From Nitrospina sp052156635 (GTDB lineage: Bacteria > Nitrospinota > Nitrospinia > Nitrospinales > Nitrospinaceae), in NCBI RefSeq assembly GCF_052156635.1, contig NZ_JBQKUO010000001.1, forward strand, positions 620,001 through 684,000: DNA of 64,000 bases. Direction: 5' to 3'. A program made the translations under genes and the position numbers. Shown here in pieces: positions 1 through 8,932 of the stretch. The first letter of the stretch is position 1, and every line of letters starts with the position of its first letter. The notes under the pieces are model-generated. The model was not told the origin of the DNA. It did no database searches and saw nothing but the letters and a program-made list of their open reading frames with translations.

Positions 1-94
1 GATAGAATGCCAGAACCTTTCCCTTTTTGCCGCGTTCGCGACCCTTCATCACCATCACGATATCGTCTTTTTTCAGCAACCAGCTACCGGCCAT
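1..94 (-). CDS. rplX: Ribosomal protein L24, N-terminal part (cut by window edge)
   Basis: Only the first 31 codons are inside the window. The translation starts MAGSWLLKKDDIVMVMKGRE and continues with GKKGKV, the KOW-type RNA-binding start typical of large-subunit protein L24. The start codon overlaps the stop of rplN in an ATGA arrangement, as expected for translationally coupled genes of the spc cluster. The rest of the gene lies beyond position 1. Confidence 0.93.
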   Translation of the reverse strand, partial: MAGSWLLKKDDIVMVMKGRERGKKGKVLAFY

Positions 95-462
95 CAGAGC
101 ACCTCCGGGGCGAGGGAAATGATCTTGAGAAACCGCTTGGCGCGGAGCTCGCGGGCGACAGGACCGAAGATGCGGGTGCCGACCGGCTCCTTCGCGTCGT
201 TTACCAGCACAGCGGCATTGGTGTCGAATTTGATGTAGCTGCCTTCCGAGCGGCGCATTTCCTTGCGGGTGCGCACCACCACGGCTTTTTTCACGTCGCC
301 CTTCTTGATGTTGCTGTTCGGCTCGCACTCCTTCACGGCCACGACGATGATGTCGCCCACCGAGGCGTAACGCCGTCCGGTCCCGCCCAGCACCTTGATA
401 CACTGAACTTTCCGCGCGCCCGAGTTGTCCGCCACATCCAAAACTGTTCGCAGTTGAATCAT
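94..462 (-). CDS. rplN: Ribosomal protein L14
   Basis: A 122-residue protein, the usual length of L14, beginning MIQLRTVLDVADNSGARKV and carrying the family's KVLGG, VGDIIVVAVKE and PVGTRIFGPVARELR segments. L14 binds 23S rRNA at the subunit interface. It lies 5 bp downstream of rpsQ and overlaps rplX by 4 bp, so it is part of the co-transcribed S10/spc block. Nothing unusual is visible. Confidence 0.98.
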   Translation of the reverse strand: MIQLRTVLDVADNSGARKVQCIKVLGGTGRRYASVGDIIVVAVKECEPNSNIKKGDVKKAVVVRTRKEMRRSEGSYIKFDTNAAVLVNDAKEPVGTRIFGPVARELRAKRFLKIISLAPEVL

Positions 463-467
463 CGCCG

Positions 468-728
468 TTAAATTTCCCGTTTCTTTAAAATTTCAACCAG
501 GGACCACCGCTTGTCCTTGCTCAACGGCCGCACCTGCTTCATGGAAATAAAGTCGCCGACATTGCACTGGTTCGTCTCGTCGTGACACTTGTATTTCCGG
601 GTCTGCTTGACCACTTTCTTGAATTTGGGGTGAATGTACTTCCTGTCCACCCGCACCACCACCGTCTTGTCCATCTTGTCGCTGATGACGGTGCCCAACA
701 GCGTTTGTTTGCGCTTACCTTCGCTCAA
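468..728 (-). CDS. rpsQ: Ribosomal protein S17
   Basis: An 86-residue protein with the S17 core: LLGTVISDKMDKTVVVRVDRK near the N-terminus, then KYKCHDETN, and RPLSKDKRW at the end. S17 is a primary 16S rRNA binder of the small subunit. No ATG fits the conserved N-terminus. The start appears to be TTG at 728, preceded at good spacing by AGGAG. It sits between rpmC and rplN in the usual order. Confidence 0.97.
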   Translation of the reverse strand: MSEGKRKQTLLGTVISDKMDKTVVVRVDRKYIHPKFKKVVKQTRKYKCHDETNQCNVGDFISMKQVRPLSKDKRWSLVEILKKREI

Positions 729-763
729 CGTGCACTCCTGAGGTTATTTCTTTTCACCCGTCT

Positions 764-997
764 TTACGACGAGGGGGTTTCGGCTTTCGGCTGGCCTGCC
801 TGGTCCGCCGACTGTTTCATTTCCCGGTTAAGGGTTTTGAGCCGTGCAATGTCCCGGCGCATGTGCTTCATCCGTCCCGGATTCTCAATCTTTCCTGTAG
901 CGAGCTGAAATTTCAGATTGAAATATTCTTCCTCCAGGTCGGCGAGCTTTTCCTCGCGCTCCTTTTCGGACAGCTCCCGGATTTCCTTCATCTTCAT
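764..997 (-). CDS. rpmC: Ribosomal protein L29
   Basis: A 77-residue helical protein containing ELSEKEREEKLADLEEEYFNLKFQ followed by RMKHMRRDIARLKTLNRE, the two-helix hairpin of L29, which sits at the exit tunnel rim. The C-terminus has about ten extra polar residues compared with the shortest L29 proteins. The start may be the first ATG or the second one two codons later. It lies between rplP and rpsQ as usual. Confidence 0.97.
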   Translation of the reverse strand: MKMKEIRELSEKEREEKLADLEEEYFNLKFQLATGKIENPGRMKHMRRDIARLKTLNREMKQSADQAGQPKAETPSS

Positions 998-1016
998 GAT
1001 AGTCGGTTCCCGCCTG

Positions 1017-1424
1017 TTACTTGTTCACGATGATCCGGGTGGCCACCGGAAGTTTGTGTGACGCCAGACGCAGAGCCTCTTTGGCCACGTCCTCCGCCAC
1101 GCCGGACATTTCGTAAAGAATCCTTCCGGGCTTGACGACGGCGACCCAGAATTCCGGGTTGCCTTTACCTTTACCCATGCGGGTCTCGGCCGGCTTCTTG
1201 GAGATCGGCTTGTCCGGAAAAATCCGGAGCCAGATTTTACCGCCACGCTTGACGTGACGGGTCATGGCAATACGCGCCGCTTCGATCTGGCGGTTGGTGA
1301 TCCAGCCGCACTCCAGAGTCTGCAGGGCATACTCGCCGAAATTGACCTTACCGCCGCGGAACGCGGTGCCGCGCATCCGGCCTTTGTGTTTTTTGCGATA
1401 CTTGACGCGCTTGGGCATCAACAT
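1017..1424 (-). CDS. rplP: Ribosomal protein L16
   Basis: A 135-residue protein starting MLMPKRVKYRKKHKGRMRG, the standard N-terminus of L16. It continues with the central GWITNRQIEAARIAMTRH segment and the C-terminal GRILYEMSGV and LASHKLP motifs. L16 helps organise the A-site tRNA elbow region of the large subunit. The gene is 34 bp downstream of rpsC and followed closely by rpmC. Confidence 0.98.
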   Translation of the reverse strand: MLMPKRVKYRKKHKGRMRGTAFRGGKVNFGEYALQTLECGWITNRQIEAARIAMTRHVKRGGKIWLRIFPDKPISKKPAETRMGKGKGNPEFWVAVVKPGRILYEMSGVAEDVAKEALRLASHKLPVATRIIVNK

Positions 1425-1458
1425 GACTGTAACTCTCCCAGCTTGCTATTCGTGTTCG

Positions 1459-2133
1459 TCAGGACGCTGCGGCTTCGCCCTCTTCGGCGGTATCCGCCGC
1501 TCCTTCAAAAATCTCGCCCTTGTACACCCACACCTTGATACCGATGATGCCGTAAGTGGTGCGGGCCTCGGCGGTGCCGTAATCGATGTCCGCACGGAGT
1601 GTGTGCAGGGGCACGCGGCCTTCGCGGTACCATTCACTGCGCGCGATTTCCGCGCCACCCAGGCGACCCGATACGCGGATCTTGATGCCCTTGCCGCCGA
1701 AGCGCAGGGCGCTGACCACCGCTTTCTTCATGGCGCGGCGGAAGGAAATCCGTTTCTCCAGCTGCATGGCCACGTTCTGCGCGATGAGCGAGGAGTCGAG
1801 TTCCGCCCGGCGGATTTCCTTGATGTTCAGGTTGACCTGCTTGGCCGTACCGATGATCCTCTGCAACTCCTCCTTCACCCGGTCCACTTCCAGCCCCTTT
1901 TTACCGATGATGATGCCGGGGCGGGCGGTATGTATATTGATGCGGATGCGGCTTGCCGAACGCTCGATTTCCAGGTTCGAAATGCCCGCGTGCGACAGGT
2001 TTTTCCGTAAATGCTTGCGGATCTTGATGTCTTCCTGCAGAAGATCGGCGTAATCTTTTTTTGCGTACCAGTTCGATTTCCAGGGCTTGTTGATGCCCAG
2101 GCGAAACCCGTAGGGATGTACCTTCTGACCCAT
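1459..2133 (-). CDS. rpsC: Ribosomal protein S3
   Basis: A 224-residue S3. The start at 2133 gives the conserved MGQKVHPYGFRLGINKPW; the open frame runs ten codons further upstream without similarity. The KH domain motif IIGKKG is present near residue 70, followed by the C-terminal S3 domain (GRLGGAEIARSEWYREGRVPLHTLRADIDYG). S3 forms part of the mRNA entry channel. The gene lies between rplV and rplP. Confidence 0.98.
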   Translation of the reverse strand: MGQKVHPYGFRLGINKPWKSNWYAKKDYADLLQEDIKIRKHLRKNLSHAGISNLEIERSASRIRINIHTARPGIIIGKKGLEVDRVKEELQRIIGTAKQVNLNIKEIRRAELDSSLIAQNVAMQLEKRISFRRAMKKAVVSALRFGGKGIKIRVSGRLGGAEIARSEWYREGRVPLHTLRADIDYGTAEARTTYGIIGIKVWVYKGEIFEGAADTAEEGEAAAS

Positions 2134-2140
2134 GTGTCGG

Positions 2141-2479
2141 TTACTCCTTTTCGTCCAGCACAAGCGTGATGTGGCTGGTGCGTTTGCGAATGAGGGTCGT
2201 CATCCCCCGCGCCCGCGGAAGCTGGCGTTTCATGGTCACACCTTCGTCCACCGTGACCTTGCGAACATACAGATCGTCCACGTCCAGCACCTTGTGGTTT
2301 TCCTCGGCATTGGCCAACGCCGACTTCAAAAGTTTCTGAAACAGACCCGCCGCCTTCTTCCGCGTGAAGACAAGGACGTTCATTGCGTCGTTCACGTTCT
2401 TGCCGCGGATCATGTCGGCGATCAAGCGCGCTTTGCGCGGGGCCGTGCGGGCGTGTTTCAATTGGGCTCTGACACTCAT
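2141..2479 (-). CDS. rplV: Ribosomal protein L22
   Basis: A 112-residue protein with the L22 signature: an RTAPRKARLIADMIRGKNV segment near the N-terminus, ALANAEENH in the middle, and the C-terminal PRARGMTTLIRKRTSHITLVL extension that reaches into the exit tunnel. Length and position between rpsS and rpsC are normal. Confidence 0.98.
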   Translation of the reverse strand: MSVRAQLKHARTAPRKARLIADMIRGKNVNDAMNVLVFTRKKAAGLFQKLLKSALANAEENHKVLDVDDLYVRKVTVDEGVTMKRQLPRARGMTTLIRKRTSHITLVLDEKE

Positions 2480-2499
2480 TTCCGTTGCTCTCGATTAAA

Positions 2500-2784
2500 T
2501 TACTTGGGCGGCGCCGCTTTTTTGGTTTTGCCGCTGTGGGCCTTGAAGGTGCGGGTCGGGGAAAACTCCCCCAGCTTGTGCCCCACCATGTTTTCCGTGA
2601 CGAACACGGGAATGAACTTCTTGCCGTTGTGTACCGCCAGGGTGTGCCCGACGAAATCCGGCAGAATGGTGGACCGGCGCGACCAGGTCTTGACGACCTT
2701 CTTCTCGTTCTTCCGGTTCATCAGCTCCACCTTGTCCGCCAGATGCTGATCGACAAACGGCCCTTTTTTCAGTGATCGCGCCAT
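2500..2784 (-). CDS. rpsS: Ribosomal protein S19
   Basis: A 94-residue protein beginning MARSLKKGPFVDQHL and carrying TWSRRSTILPDFVGHT and FVTENMVGHKLGEFSPTRTF, the full S19 signature. S19 binds the 16S rRNA 3' domain in the head of the small subunit next to S13. It is 24 bp downstream of rplB and upstream of rplV, the usual order. Confidence 0.98.
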   Translation of the reverse strand: MARSLKKGPFVDQHLADKVELMNRKNEKKVVKTWSRRSTILPDFVGHTLAVHNGKKFIPVFVTENMVGHKLGEFSPTRTFKAHSGKTKKAAPPK

Positions 2785-2808
2785 AGCGCTCCTGCCTTCT
2801 AAAGTTGA

Positions 2809-3636
2809 TTATTTCTTGCGTCGACTCAGTATGTACCGAGAGGACGGTTTCTTTTTCTTGCGCGTTTTGTACCCCTTCGCCGGCATGCCGTAAGGACTGC
2901 ACGGATGGCGTCCGCCGGAGGAGCGGCCTTCACCGCCGCCCATCGGATGGTCGACCGGATTCATGGCCACTGCGCGCGGACGCGGGCGGCGCCCCATCCA
3001 GCGTGTTCGCCCTGCCTTGCCGAGCGACACGTTTTCGTGCTCTGCGTTGCCGACGGAACCCACCGTGGCGCGGCATTTCACCGAAACCAGCCGCACCTCG
3101 CCGGACTTGAGCTTGATGTTGGCATAGTCGCCTTCCTTCGCCATCAACTGCGCGTAGGTTCCGGCACTGCGCGCAATCTGACCCCCTTTGCCCGGCCTGA
3201 GTTCGATGTTATGAATCGTCGTACCTACGGGAATGTCTTCGAGGTGCAGGCAGTTGCCGACGCGCACCTCGGCGTCCCGGCCGGACATCACCGTGGCGCC
3301 GTCCTTCAATTCCGAAGGCGCCAGGATGTACCGCTTTTCTCCGTCCGTGTACACGAGAAGCGCGATGTTCGCCGAACGGTTGGGATCGTATTCGATACCC
3401 GCCACCTTCGCTTCGATCCCGTCCTTGTTTCGCCGGAAATCGATTTTGCGGTACAGCTTGCGGTGTCCGCCGCCACGCCGACGGGCGGTGACGCGGCCGT
3501 TGTTGTTGCGGCCGCCCTTGCGGGAAATCGACACCAGCAGGCTTTTCTCCGGTGTGGATTTGGTCACTTCACCGAAATCCGAAATCGTCTGAAATCGAAC
3601 ACCGGCGGAAGTCGGGTTGAGTTTTCTTACTGGCAT
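2809..3636 (-). CDS. rplB: Ribosomal protein L2
   Basis: A 275-residue L2 protein starting MPVRKLNPTSAGVRF. It has the RNA-binding body (GRVTARRRGGGHRKLYRKIDF, IEYDPNRSANIALL) and the C-terminal NPVDHPMGGGEGR segment that lies close to the peptidyl transferase centre and contains the functionally important histidine. Length is normal for bacteria. It lies 6 bp downstream of rplW. Confidence 0.98.
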   Translation of the reverse strand: MPVRKLNPTSAGVRFQTISDFGEVTKSTPEKSLLVSISRKGGRNNNGRVTARRRGGGHRKLYRKIDFRRNKDGIEAKVAGIEYDPNRSANIALLVYTDGEKRYILAPSELKDGATVMSGRDAEVRVGNCLHLEDIPVGTTIHNIELRPGKGGQIARSAGTYAQLMAKEGDYANIKLKSGEVRLVSVKCRATVGSVGNAEHENVSLGKAGRTRWMGRRPRPRAVAMNPVDHPMGGGEGRSSGGRHPCSPYGMPAKGYKTRKKKKPSSRYILSRRKK

Positions 3637-3642
3637 GGCCGC

Positions 3643-3936
3643 TTACGCTCCTTCAAAAAAGTCTATCTTGTCGCCGTCCTTCAACGTGACGATGGCTTTT
3701 TTGCTCGCCTTGGTAAACCCGACGTTGCGGCCGAACCGTTTCTGCCTGGGTTTCACGTTGAGGGTATTCACATCCAGCACGGTGACGTTGAAGATTTTCT
3801 CCACGGCCTGCTTGATCTGAAGCTTGTTGGCATCGCGCTTCACCTGAAACATCACCCGGTTGCCGTCCTCCAGCATCATGGTGCTCTTTTCAGTGATGAG
3901 CGGCTTCTCTAAAATTCGATAAAGGTCGGTGGACAT
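3643..3936 (-). CDS. rplW: Ribosomal protein L23
   Basis: A 97-residue L23, the tunnel-exit protein that contacts signal recognition particle and trigger factor. The start at 3936 (MSTDLYRILEKPLITEKS) gives the conserved N-terminus and overlaps the rplD stop codon in an ATGA arrangement. The longer open frame upstream lies inside rplD. The conserved C-terminal NVGFTKASKKAIVTL segment is present. Confidence 0.97.
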   Translation of the reverse strand: MSTDLYRILEKPLITEKSTMMLEDGNRVMFQVKRDANKLQIKQAVEKIFNVTVLDVNTLNVKPRQKRFGRNVGFTKASKKAIVTLKDGDKIDFFEGA

Positions 3937-4562
3937 CAGCTGAGTCGCTCCTCTAATTTCCTGAGAGAGTCGGGGGTGCACACGATCTTCTGATGCACCA
4001 GCAGGTCGAACACATTGACACCTTCCACCGACAGCACATTGACCTGCGGCAGGTTGCGAACGGCGAGCTCCAGGTTCGGGTTTTTCTCGGCGACCAGGAA
4101 CAACGTTTTTTCCGGCAACCCGAGCTTGGCGAGCAGGGCCAAAGCCTGCTTGGTTTTGGGCTCTTCCAGGTTCAGTGATTCGACCACTTGAATATTATTG
4201 CTTTGCAATCTTTCGGCGAGAACGGAGCGGATGGCGAGCTTGCGGGACTTCTTGGAAAGCTTGTGTGTGTACGCGCGCGGACGGGGACCGAACACCGTCA
4301 TACCCCCGCGCCAAATAGTGGAGCGGGTGCTGCCATGACGGGCGCGCCCAGTTCCTTTCTGCCGCCAGGGCTTTTTACCGCCGCCGCTGATATCGCCGCG
4401 ATTTTCGATGGTCGAGGCAGTGCCGCTCCGCTTGGCCGCCAACTGCATGACGACGTACTGTTGCACCAGATGCTCGCGGACGGGCCCTTCAAACACCTCG
4501 GGCGACAGCGTGGCCGTACCGACCTTCTTGTTTTCTGTGTTGACGATTTCGAGTTCCGCCAT
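3936..4562 (-). CDS. rplD: Ribosomal protein L4
   Basis: A 208-residue protein with the L4 tunnel loop (NRGDISGGGKKPWRQKGTGRARHGSTRS) around residues 55-85 and the C-terminal globular part. In enterobacteria L4 represses its own S10 operon; no comparable leader is evident here because the block is read through from tuf. It overlaps rplW by 1 bp at the ATGA junction. Confidence 0.97.
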   Translation of the reverse strand: MAELEIVNTENKKVGTATLSPEVFEGPVREHLVQQYVVMQLAAKRSGTASTIENRGDISGGGKKPWRQKGTGRARHGSTRSTIWRGGMTVFGPRPRAYTHKLSKKSRKLAIRSVLAERLQSNNIQVVESLNLEEPKTKQALALLAKLGLPEKTLFLVAEKNPNLELAVRNLPQVNVLSVEGVNVFDLLVHQKIVCTPDSLRKLEERLS

Positions 4563-4592
4563 GTTTCGCTCTTTCGCTTCTTTCGCTCTAAA

Positions 4593-5231
4593 TTATTTCC
4601 TGCCGCCAGCCTTGGCTTCGGTGATGCGCACCAGCCGGCCGTTGGCGCCCGGCACCGAGCCGCGCACCAGGATCAGGTTGTTGCCCGCATCCACGCGGAC
4701 GACTTTTAAATTCTTCGCATGCACGGTTTTACCGCCCATGCGCCCGGCCATCTTCTGGCCTTTCAGCGTGCGCCCGGGATAGGTGTGCATGCCGATGGAA
4801 CCACCGCCGCGAAACGACTCGTGAGTGCCGCGGGATGCCGGTTGGCCGCGGAAGTTGTACCGCCGGACCACACCGGAGAACCCTCGCCCCTTGGAGACGC
4901 CGACCACATCCACCAGTTCACCCTCGGCGAATGCATCCACCTTGAGTTGCTGGCCCATGGCGTCGTCCGCCAATTCCAGGTTTCGGAATTCCTGAAGGAC
5001 CCGCGCGGGCTCCGCCTTGATCTTGTTGTAATACCCGGCCAGCGGCTTGTTGGTGTGCTTCGGCTTGCGCTGGCCATAGGCCACCACCACAGCGTCGTAC
5101 CCGTTTTTATCCTGAGTCCGTTTTTCCACGGGCACACACCGCTCCACCTGGATGACAGTGACGGGAACACAATCGCCGTTTTCCAGATAGACCTGGGTCA
5201 TTCCCAATTTTTTACCGAGCAAACCTTTCAT
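4593..5231 (-). CDS. rplC: Ribosomal protein L3
   Basis: A 212-residue L3 starting MKGLLGKKLGMTQVYLENGD. It has the central DVVGVSKGRGFSGVVRRYNF motif and the extended loop GSIGMHTYPGRTLKGQKMAGRMG that reaches the peptidyl transferase centre. L3 is one of the first assembly proteins of the large subunit. It lies 15 bp downstream of rpsJ. Confidence 0.98.
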   Translation of the reverse strand: MKGLLGKKLGMTQVYLENGDCVPVTVIQVERCVPVEKRTQDKNGYDAVVVAYGQRKPKHTNKPLAGYYNKIKAEPARVLQEFRNLELADDAMGQQLKVDAFAEGELVDVVGVSKGRGFSGVVRRYNFRGQPASRGTHESFRGGGSIGMHTYPGRTLKGQKMAGRMGGKTVHAKNLKVVRVDAGNNLILVRGSVPGANGRLVRITEAKAGGRK

Positions 5232-5246
5232 CGATCCCGACCGTTC

Positions 5247-5555
5247 TTACAGTTTGATTTCAATATCCACGCCGCCGCTGAGGTCCAGCTTCATGAGCGC
5301 GTCGACGGTTTGCGGAGTGGGCTCGAGGATTTCCAGGATGCGCTTATGCGTCCGGATCTCGAACTGCTCCCGCGATTTTTTGTCCACATGCGGCGACCGC
5401 AGCACGGTCCACCGGTTCTTCTTGGTCGGTAGCGGGATGGGGCCGACCACCCGGGCGCCGGTGCGCTTGGTGGTCTCCACGATTTCCCCGACCGACCAGT
5501 CGAGCAGTTTGTGGTCGTAAGCCTTCAGCTTGATTTTTATTTTCTGATCGCTCAT
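5247..5555 (-). CDS. rpsJ: Ribosomal protein S10
   Basis: A 102-residue S10 with the sequence KIKIKLKAYDHKLLDWSV at the N-terminus and GPIPLPTKKNRWTVLRSPHVDKKSREQFE in the middle, both diagnostic. S10 (NusE) also serves in transcription antitermination with NusB. Its ATG overlaps the tuf stop codon by one base (TAATG), so the S10 cluster is directly coupled to tuf with no gap. Confidence 0.98.
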   Translation of the reverse strand: MSDQKIKIKLKAYDHKLLDWSVGEIVETTKRTGARVVGPIPLPTKKNRWTVLRSPHVDKKSREQFEIRTHKRILEILEPTPQTVDALMKLDLSGGVDIEIKL

Positions 5556-6745
5556 TAGTCCATGATCTCGCTGACGATGCCCGCGCCCACAGTCCGGCCA
5601 CCTTCACGAATGGCGAACCGCAATTCCTTGGCCATCGCCACGGGGGTGATCAATTCCACCTCGAAGGTGACATTGTCGCCCGGCATGACCATCTCCACGC
5701 CCTGCGGCAGGGTGACCACGCCGGTCACGTCCGTGGTGCGGAAATAAAACTGCGGCCGGTAGCCGTTGAAGAACGGAGTGTGACGCCCACCCTCTTCCTT
5801 GGTCAGGATGTACACCTCTGCCTTGAACTTCGCGTGCGGAGTGATGGAACCGGGCTTCGCCAGAACCTGTCCGCGCTCGATGTCGTCGCGTTTGGTGCCG
5901 CGGAGCAGACAGCCTACGTTGTCGCCCGCCTGACCGTCGTCCAGCAGCTTGCGGAACATTTCGACACCGGTGACGGTGGTCTTGGTGGTCGGGCGGAACC
6001 CGACGATCTCGACTTCCTCACCCACCTTGATGACACCCGTCTCGATCCTGCCGGTGGCCACGGTACCGCGACCGGAGATGCTGAAGATGTCCTCGATCGG
6101 CATCAGGAACGGCTTGTCGATCGGGCGTTCCGGAACCGGAATGTCCGCATCGCAGGCAGCCATCAGGTCCCAGATGCACTTCGTCTTTTCTTCGTCTTCG
6201 GCGTTCTCCAGAGCCTGCAGAGCGCTGCCGCGAATGACGGTGATGTCGTCGCCGGGAAACTCGTACTTGTTGAGCAGTTCGCGTACTTCCAGCTCAACCA
6301 GGTCCAGGAGCTCCGGATCGTCAACCATGTCACATTTGTTCATGAACACAACGATGCGCGGCACGCCGACCTGACGGGCAAGCAGGATGTGCTCGCGGGT
6401 CTGCGGCATGGGGCCGTCGGTGGCGCTCAGCACGAGAATCGCGCCGTCCATCTGCGCCGCACCGGTGATCATGTTTTTGACGTAGTCGGCATGGCCCGGG
6501 CAGTCCACGTGAGCGTAGTGACGGTTTTCCGTCTGGTACTCAACGTGCGCGATGGCGATGGTGATGCCGCGTTCTTTCTCTTCAGGGGCCTTGTCGATCT
6601 GGTCGAACGCAATGCTTTGCGCCATCCCCTTTTTTGCCAAAACTTCGGTGATGGCCGCTGTGAGCGTGGTTTTACCATGGTCAACATGACCGATGGTTCC
6701 GATGTTCACGTGGGGTTTGTCTCTCACAAATTTTTCTTTTGCCAT
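5555..6745 (-). CDS. tuf: Elongation factor Tu
   Basis: A 396-residue EF-Tu. The GTPase motifs are GHVDHGKTTLT (P-loop, residues 19-29), DCPGHADYVKNM (switch II) and NKCDMV. Domains II and III follow with GRGTVATGRIETG and the C-terminal AGIVSEIMD. It delivers aminoacyl-tRNA to the ribosome. This is the only tuf in the window. The tRNA-Tyr/Gly/Thr/Trp cluster, next to which many bacteria have a second tuf, lacks one here. Confidence 0.98.
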   Translation of the reverse strand: MAKEKFVRDKPHVNIGTIGHVDHGKTTLTAAITEVLAKKGMAQSIAFDQIDKAPEEKERGITIAIAHVEYQTENRHYAHVDCPGHADYVKNMITGAAQMDGAILVLSATDGPMPQTREHILLARQVGVPRIVVFMNKCDMVDDPELLDLVELEVRELLNKYEFPGDDITVIRGSALQALENAEDEEKTKCIWDLMAACDADIPVPERPIDKPFLMPIEDIFSISGRGTVATGRIETGVIKVGEEVEIVGFRPTTKTTVTGVEMFRKLLDDGQAGDNVGCLLRGTKRDDIERGQVLAKPGSITPHAKFKAEVYILTKEEGGRHTPFFNGYRPQFYFRTTDVTGVVTLPQGVEMVMPGDNVTFEVELITPVAMAKELRFAIREGGRTVGAGIVSEIMD

Positions 6746-6800
6746 ACCGATTCACTCCATTAATGATGAAATCATTGTTCCGGTTTTTTATTCGTTTTAT

Positions 6801-8903
6801 TTATACGGTCACTTCACTTGAGGTTCCGGTGGACTTGGCGATCAATTCCTCGGCAATCGCATTCGGAACCACGTCATATTTCAAAAATTCCATTGAGTAG
6901 TTGGCGCGGCCCTGGGTGTTCGACCGAAGATCGGTGGAATACCCGAACATGCCTGCCAACGGCACTTCGCACCGCACCACTTTCGCGCCGGCACGGTCAC
7001 CCAGTTCCTTGACCTTGCCGCGCTTCGAGTTGAGGTGGCCGATGACATCACCCATGAATTCCTCGGGGGTGACCACCTCCACGTCCATGATGGGCTCGAG
7101 CAGCACCGGCGTGGCCTTCTTCGCCGCATCCCGAAACGCAATGGACGCACAAATCTTGAATGCCATCTCGGAAGAGTCCACATCATGATACGAACCGTCG
7201 TTCAGGGTGACGCGAACGTCCACCATCGGGAACCCGCACAGGACGCCGCGGTCCATGGCCTCCGAAACACCCTTTTGAACTGCGGGAATGTATTCCTTCG
7301 GAATGGCGCCACCGACGATCTTGTTGACGAACTCAAACCCTTCACCCGCCTTGCGCGGTTCGAGAGTGATTTCAACATGACCATACTGACCCCGGCCGCC
7401 GGTCTGCTTGACGTACTTGTAACTGTGGTCCGTTTTCCTGGTGATGGTTTCGCGATACGCCACCTGCGGTTTGGACACACTGACATCGAGGTTGAACTCG
7501 CGCTTCATGCGGTCCACGAGGATCTCCAGATGCAACTCGCCCATTCCGGAAATGATGGTCTGGGAAGTTTCCGGATCCACCTTCACTTCGAATGTGGGGT
7601 CTTCCTGCTGAAGCTTGATGAGGCAGTCGGAAAGCTTTTCCTGCTCCTGCTTGGTTTTCGGCTCAATCGCAACAGAGATGACGGGCTGCGGAAAGGAAAT
7701 GGACTCGAGGATAACGGGGCTCTCTTCGCGACACAGAGTGTCACCGGTAAAAGTCTTTTTGAAGCCGATCGCCGCGGCAATGTCCCCGGCGCCGACCACA
7801 TCCACCTCTTCACGCTTGTTGGCGTGCATGCGGAGCAGGCGTCCCACGCGCTCCTTCTGATTCTTGGTCGAGTTGTACACGTACGTACCGCTCTTGATAT
7901 GACCGGAATAAACGCGGAAGTAGGCCAGCTGGCCGACAAACGGATCGGTCATGATCTTGAATGCCAGCGCGGACAGCGACTTGCTCTCGTCCACCGGACA
8001 CGTCACTTCCTCCTGCGTGTTCGGGTTGACGCCGACGACCGCCGCCACCTGGTCCGGAGACGGTAGGTAATGAACCACCGCGTCGAGCAACTGCTGCACA
8101 CCCTTATTCTTGAACGCGGCCCCGCAGAAAATCGGCGTGAACGCCAGGGCCAGCACACCTTTGCGGAGAGCCGCGCGGATTTCCTCCTCGCTCACATCCT
8201 CCCCGCCCAGGTATTTTTCCATCAGCGCCTCATCCACATCGGCCAGGGCTTCCAGCATGTGGTCGCGGTACTCCTTCGCCTGCTCCAGCAGGTCCTCCGG
8301 AATCTCCTGAGTGTCGTACGCCTCACCCTTCTTGTACTTGTCGGAATACACGTTGGCTTTCATCGTGACCAGGTCAATGAGCCCCACAAAATCGGCTTCC
8401 GACCCGATCGGCAACTGCACGGGCACCGGGTTCGCGTTCAGGCGCTCTTTCATCTGCTGCACGCAGCCGAGAAAATCCGCGCCGGCGCGGTCCATCTTGT
8501 TGACAAACCCAATGCGCGGAACCTTGTACTTGGTGGCCTGGCGCCACACCGTCTCGGATTGCGGCTCAACGCCGCCAACGGCGCAGAACACACCCACAGC
8601 CCCGTCCAGCACACGGAGCGACCGCTCGACTTCGGCGGTGAAATCGACGTGGCCCGGCGTGTCGATGATATTGATCTGGTGATCCAGCCAGAAACACGTG
8701 GTGGCGGCGGAGGTGATGGTGATGCCGCGCTCCTGCTCCTGCTGCATCCAGTCCATGGTCGCACTGCCCTCATGAACCTCACCGATCTTGTGACTCTTGC
8801 CGGTGTAATAAAGGATTCGCTCGGTCGTCGTGGTCTTGCCCGCGTCGATGTGGGCGATGATGCCGATATTCCGGATTTGACTGATTTTGGGCTTCTTACT
8901 CAT
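6801..8903 (-). CDS. fusA: Elongation factor G
   Basis: A 700-residue EF-G, normal length. The P-loop AHIDAGKTTTTERIL is near residue 18, followed by DTPGHVDFTAEVERSLRVLDG and NKMDRAGADF. The C-terminal domains contain GMGELHLEILVDR and RGQYGHVEI. It catalyses GTP-dependent translocation. It is located between rpsG and tuf as in the classical str operon. Confidence 0.98.
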   Translation of the reverse strand: MSKKPKISQIRNIGIIAHIDAGKTTTTERILYYTGKSHKIGEVHEGSATMDWMQQEQERGITITSAATTCFWLDHQINIIDTPGHVDFTAEVERSLRVLDGAVGVFCAVGGVEPQSETVWRQATKYKVPRIGFVNKMDRAGADFLGCVQQMKERLNANPVPVQLPIGSEADFVGLIDLVTMKANVYSDKYKKGEAYDTQEIPEDLLEQAKEYRDHMLEALADVDEALMEKYLGGEDVSEEEIRAALRKGVLALAFTPIFCGAAFKNKGVQQLLDAVVHYLPSPDQVAAVVGVNPNTQEEVTCPVDESKSLSALAFKIMTDPFVGQLAYFRVYSGHIKSGTYVYNSTKNQKERVGRLLRMHANKREEVDVVGAGDIAAAIGFKKTFTGDTLCREESPVILESISFPQPVISVAIEPKTKQEQEKLSDCLIKLQQEDPTFEVKVDPETSQTIISGMGELHLEILVDRMKREFNLDVSVSKPQVAYRETITRKTDHSYKYVKQTGGRGQYGHVEITLEPRKAGEGFEFVNKIVGGAIPKEYIPAVQKGVSEAMDRGVLCGFPMVDVRVTLNDGSYHDVDSSEMAFKICASIAFRDAAKKATPVLLEPIMDVEVVTPEEFMGDVIGHLNSKRGKVKELGDRAGAKVVRCEVPLAGMFGYSTDLRSNTQGRANYSMEFLKYDVVPNAIAEELIAKSTGTSSEVTV

Positions 8904-8932
8904 AACACCTTATATGCTGCTTGAGAACCGCA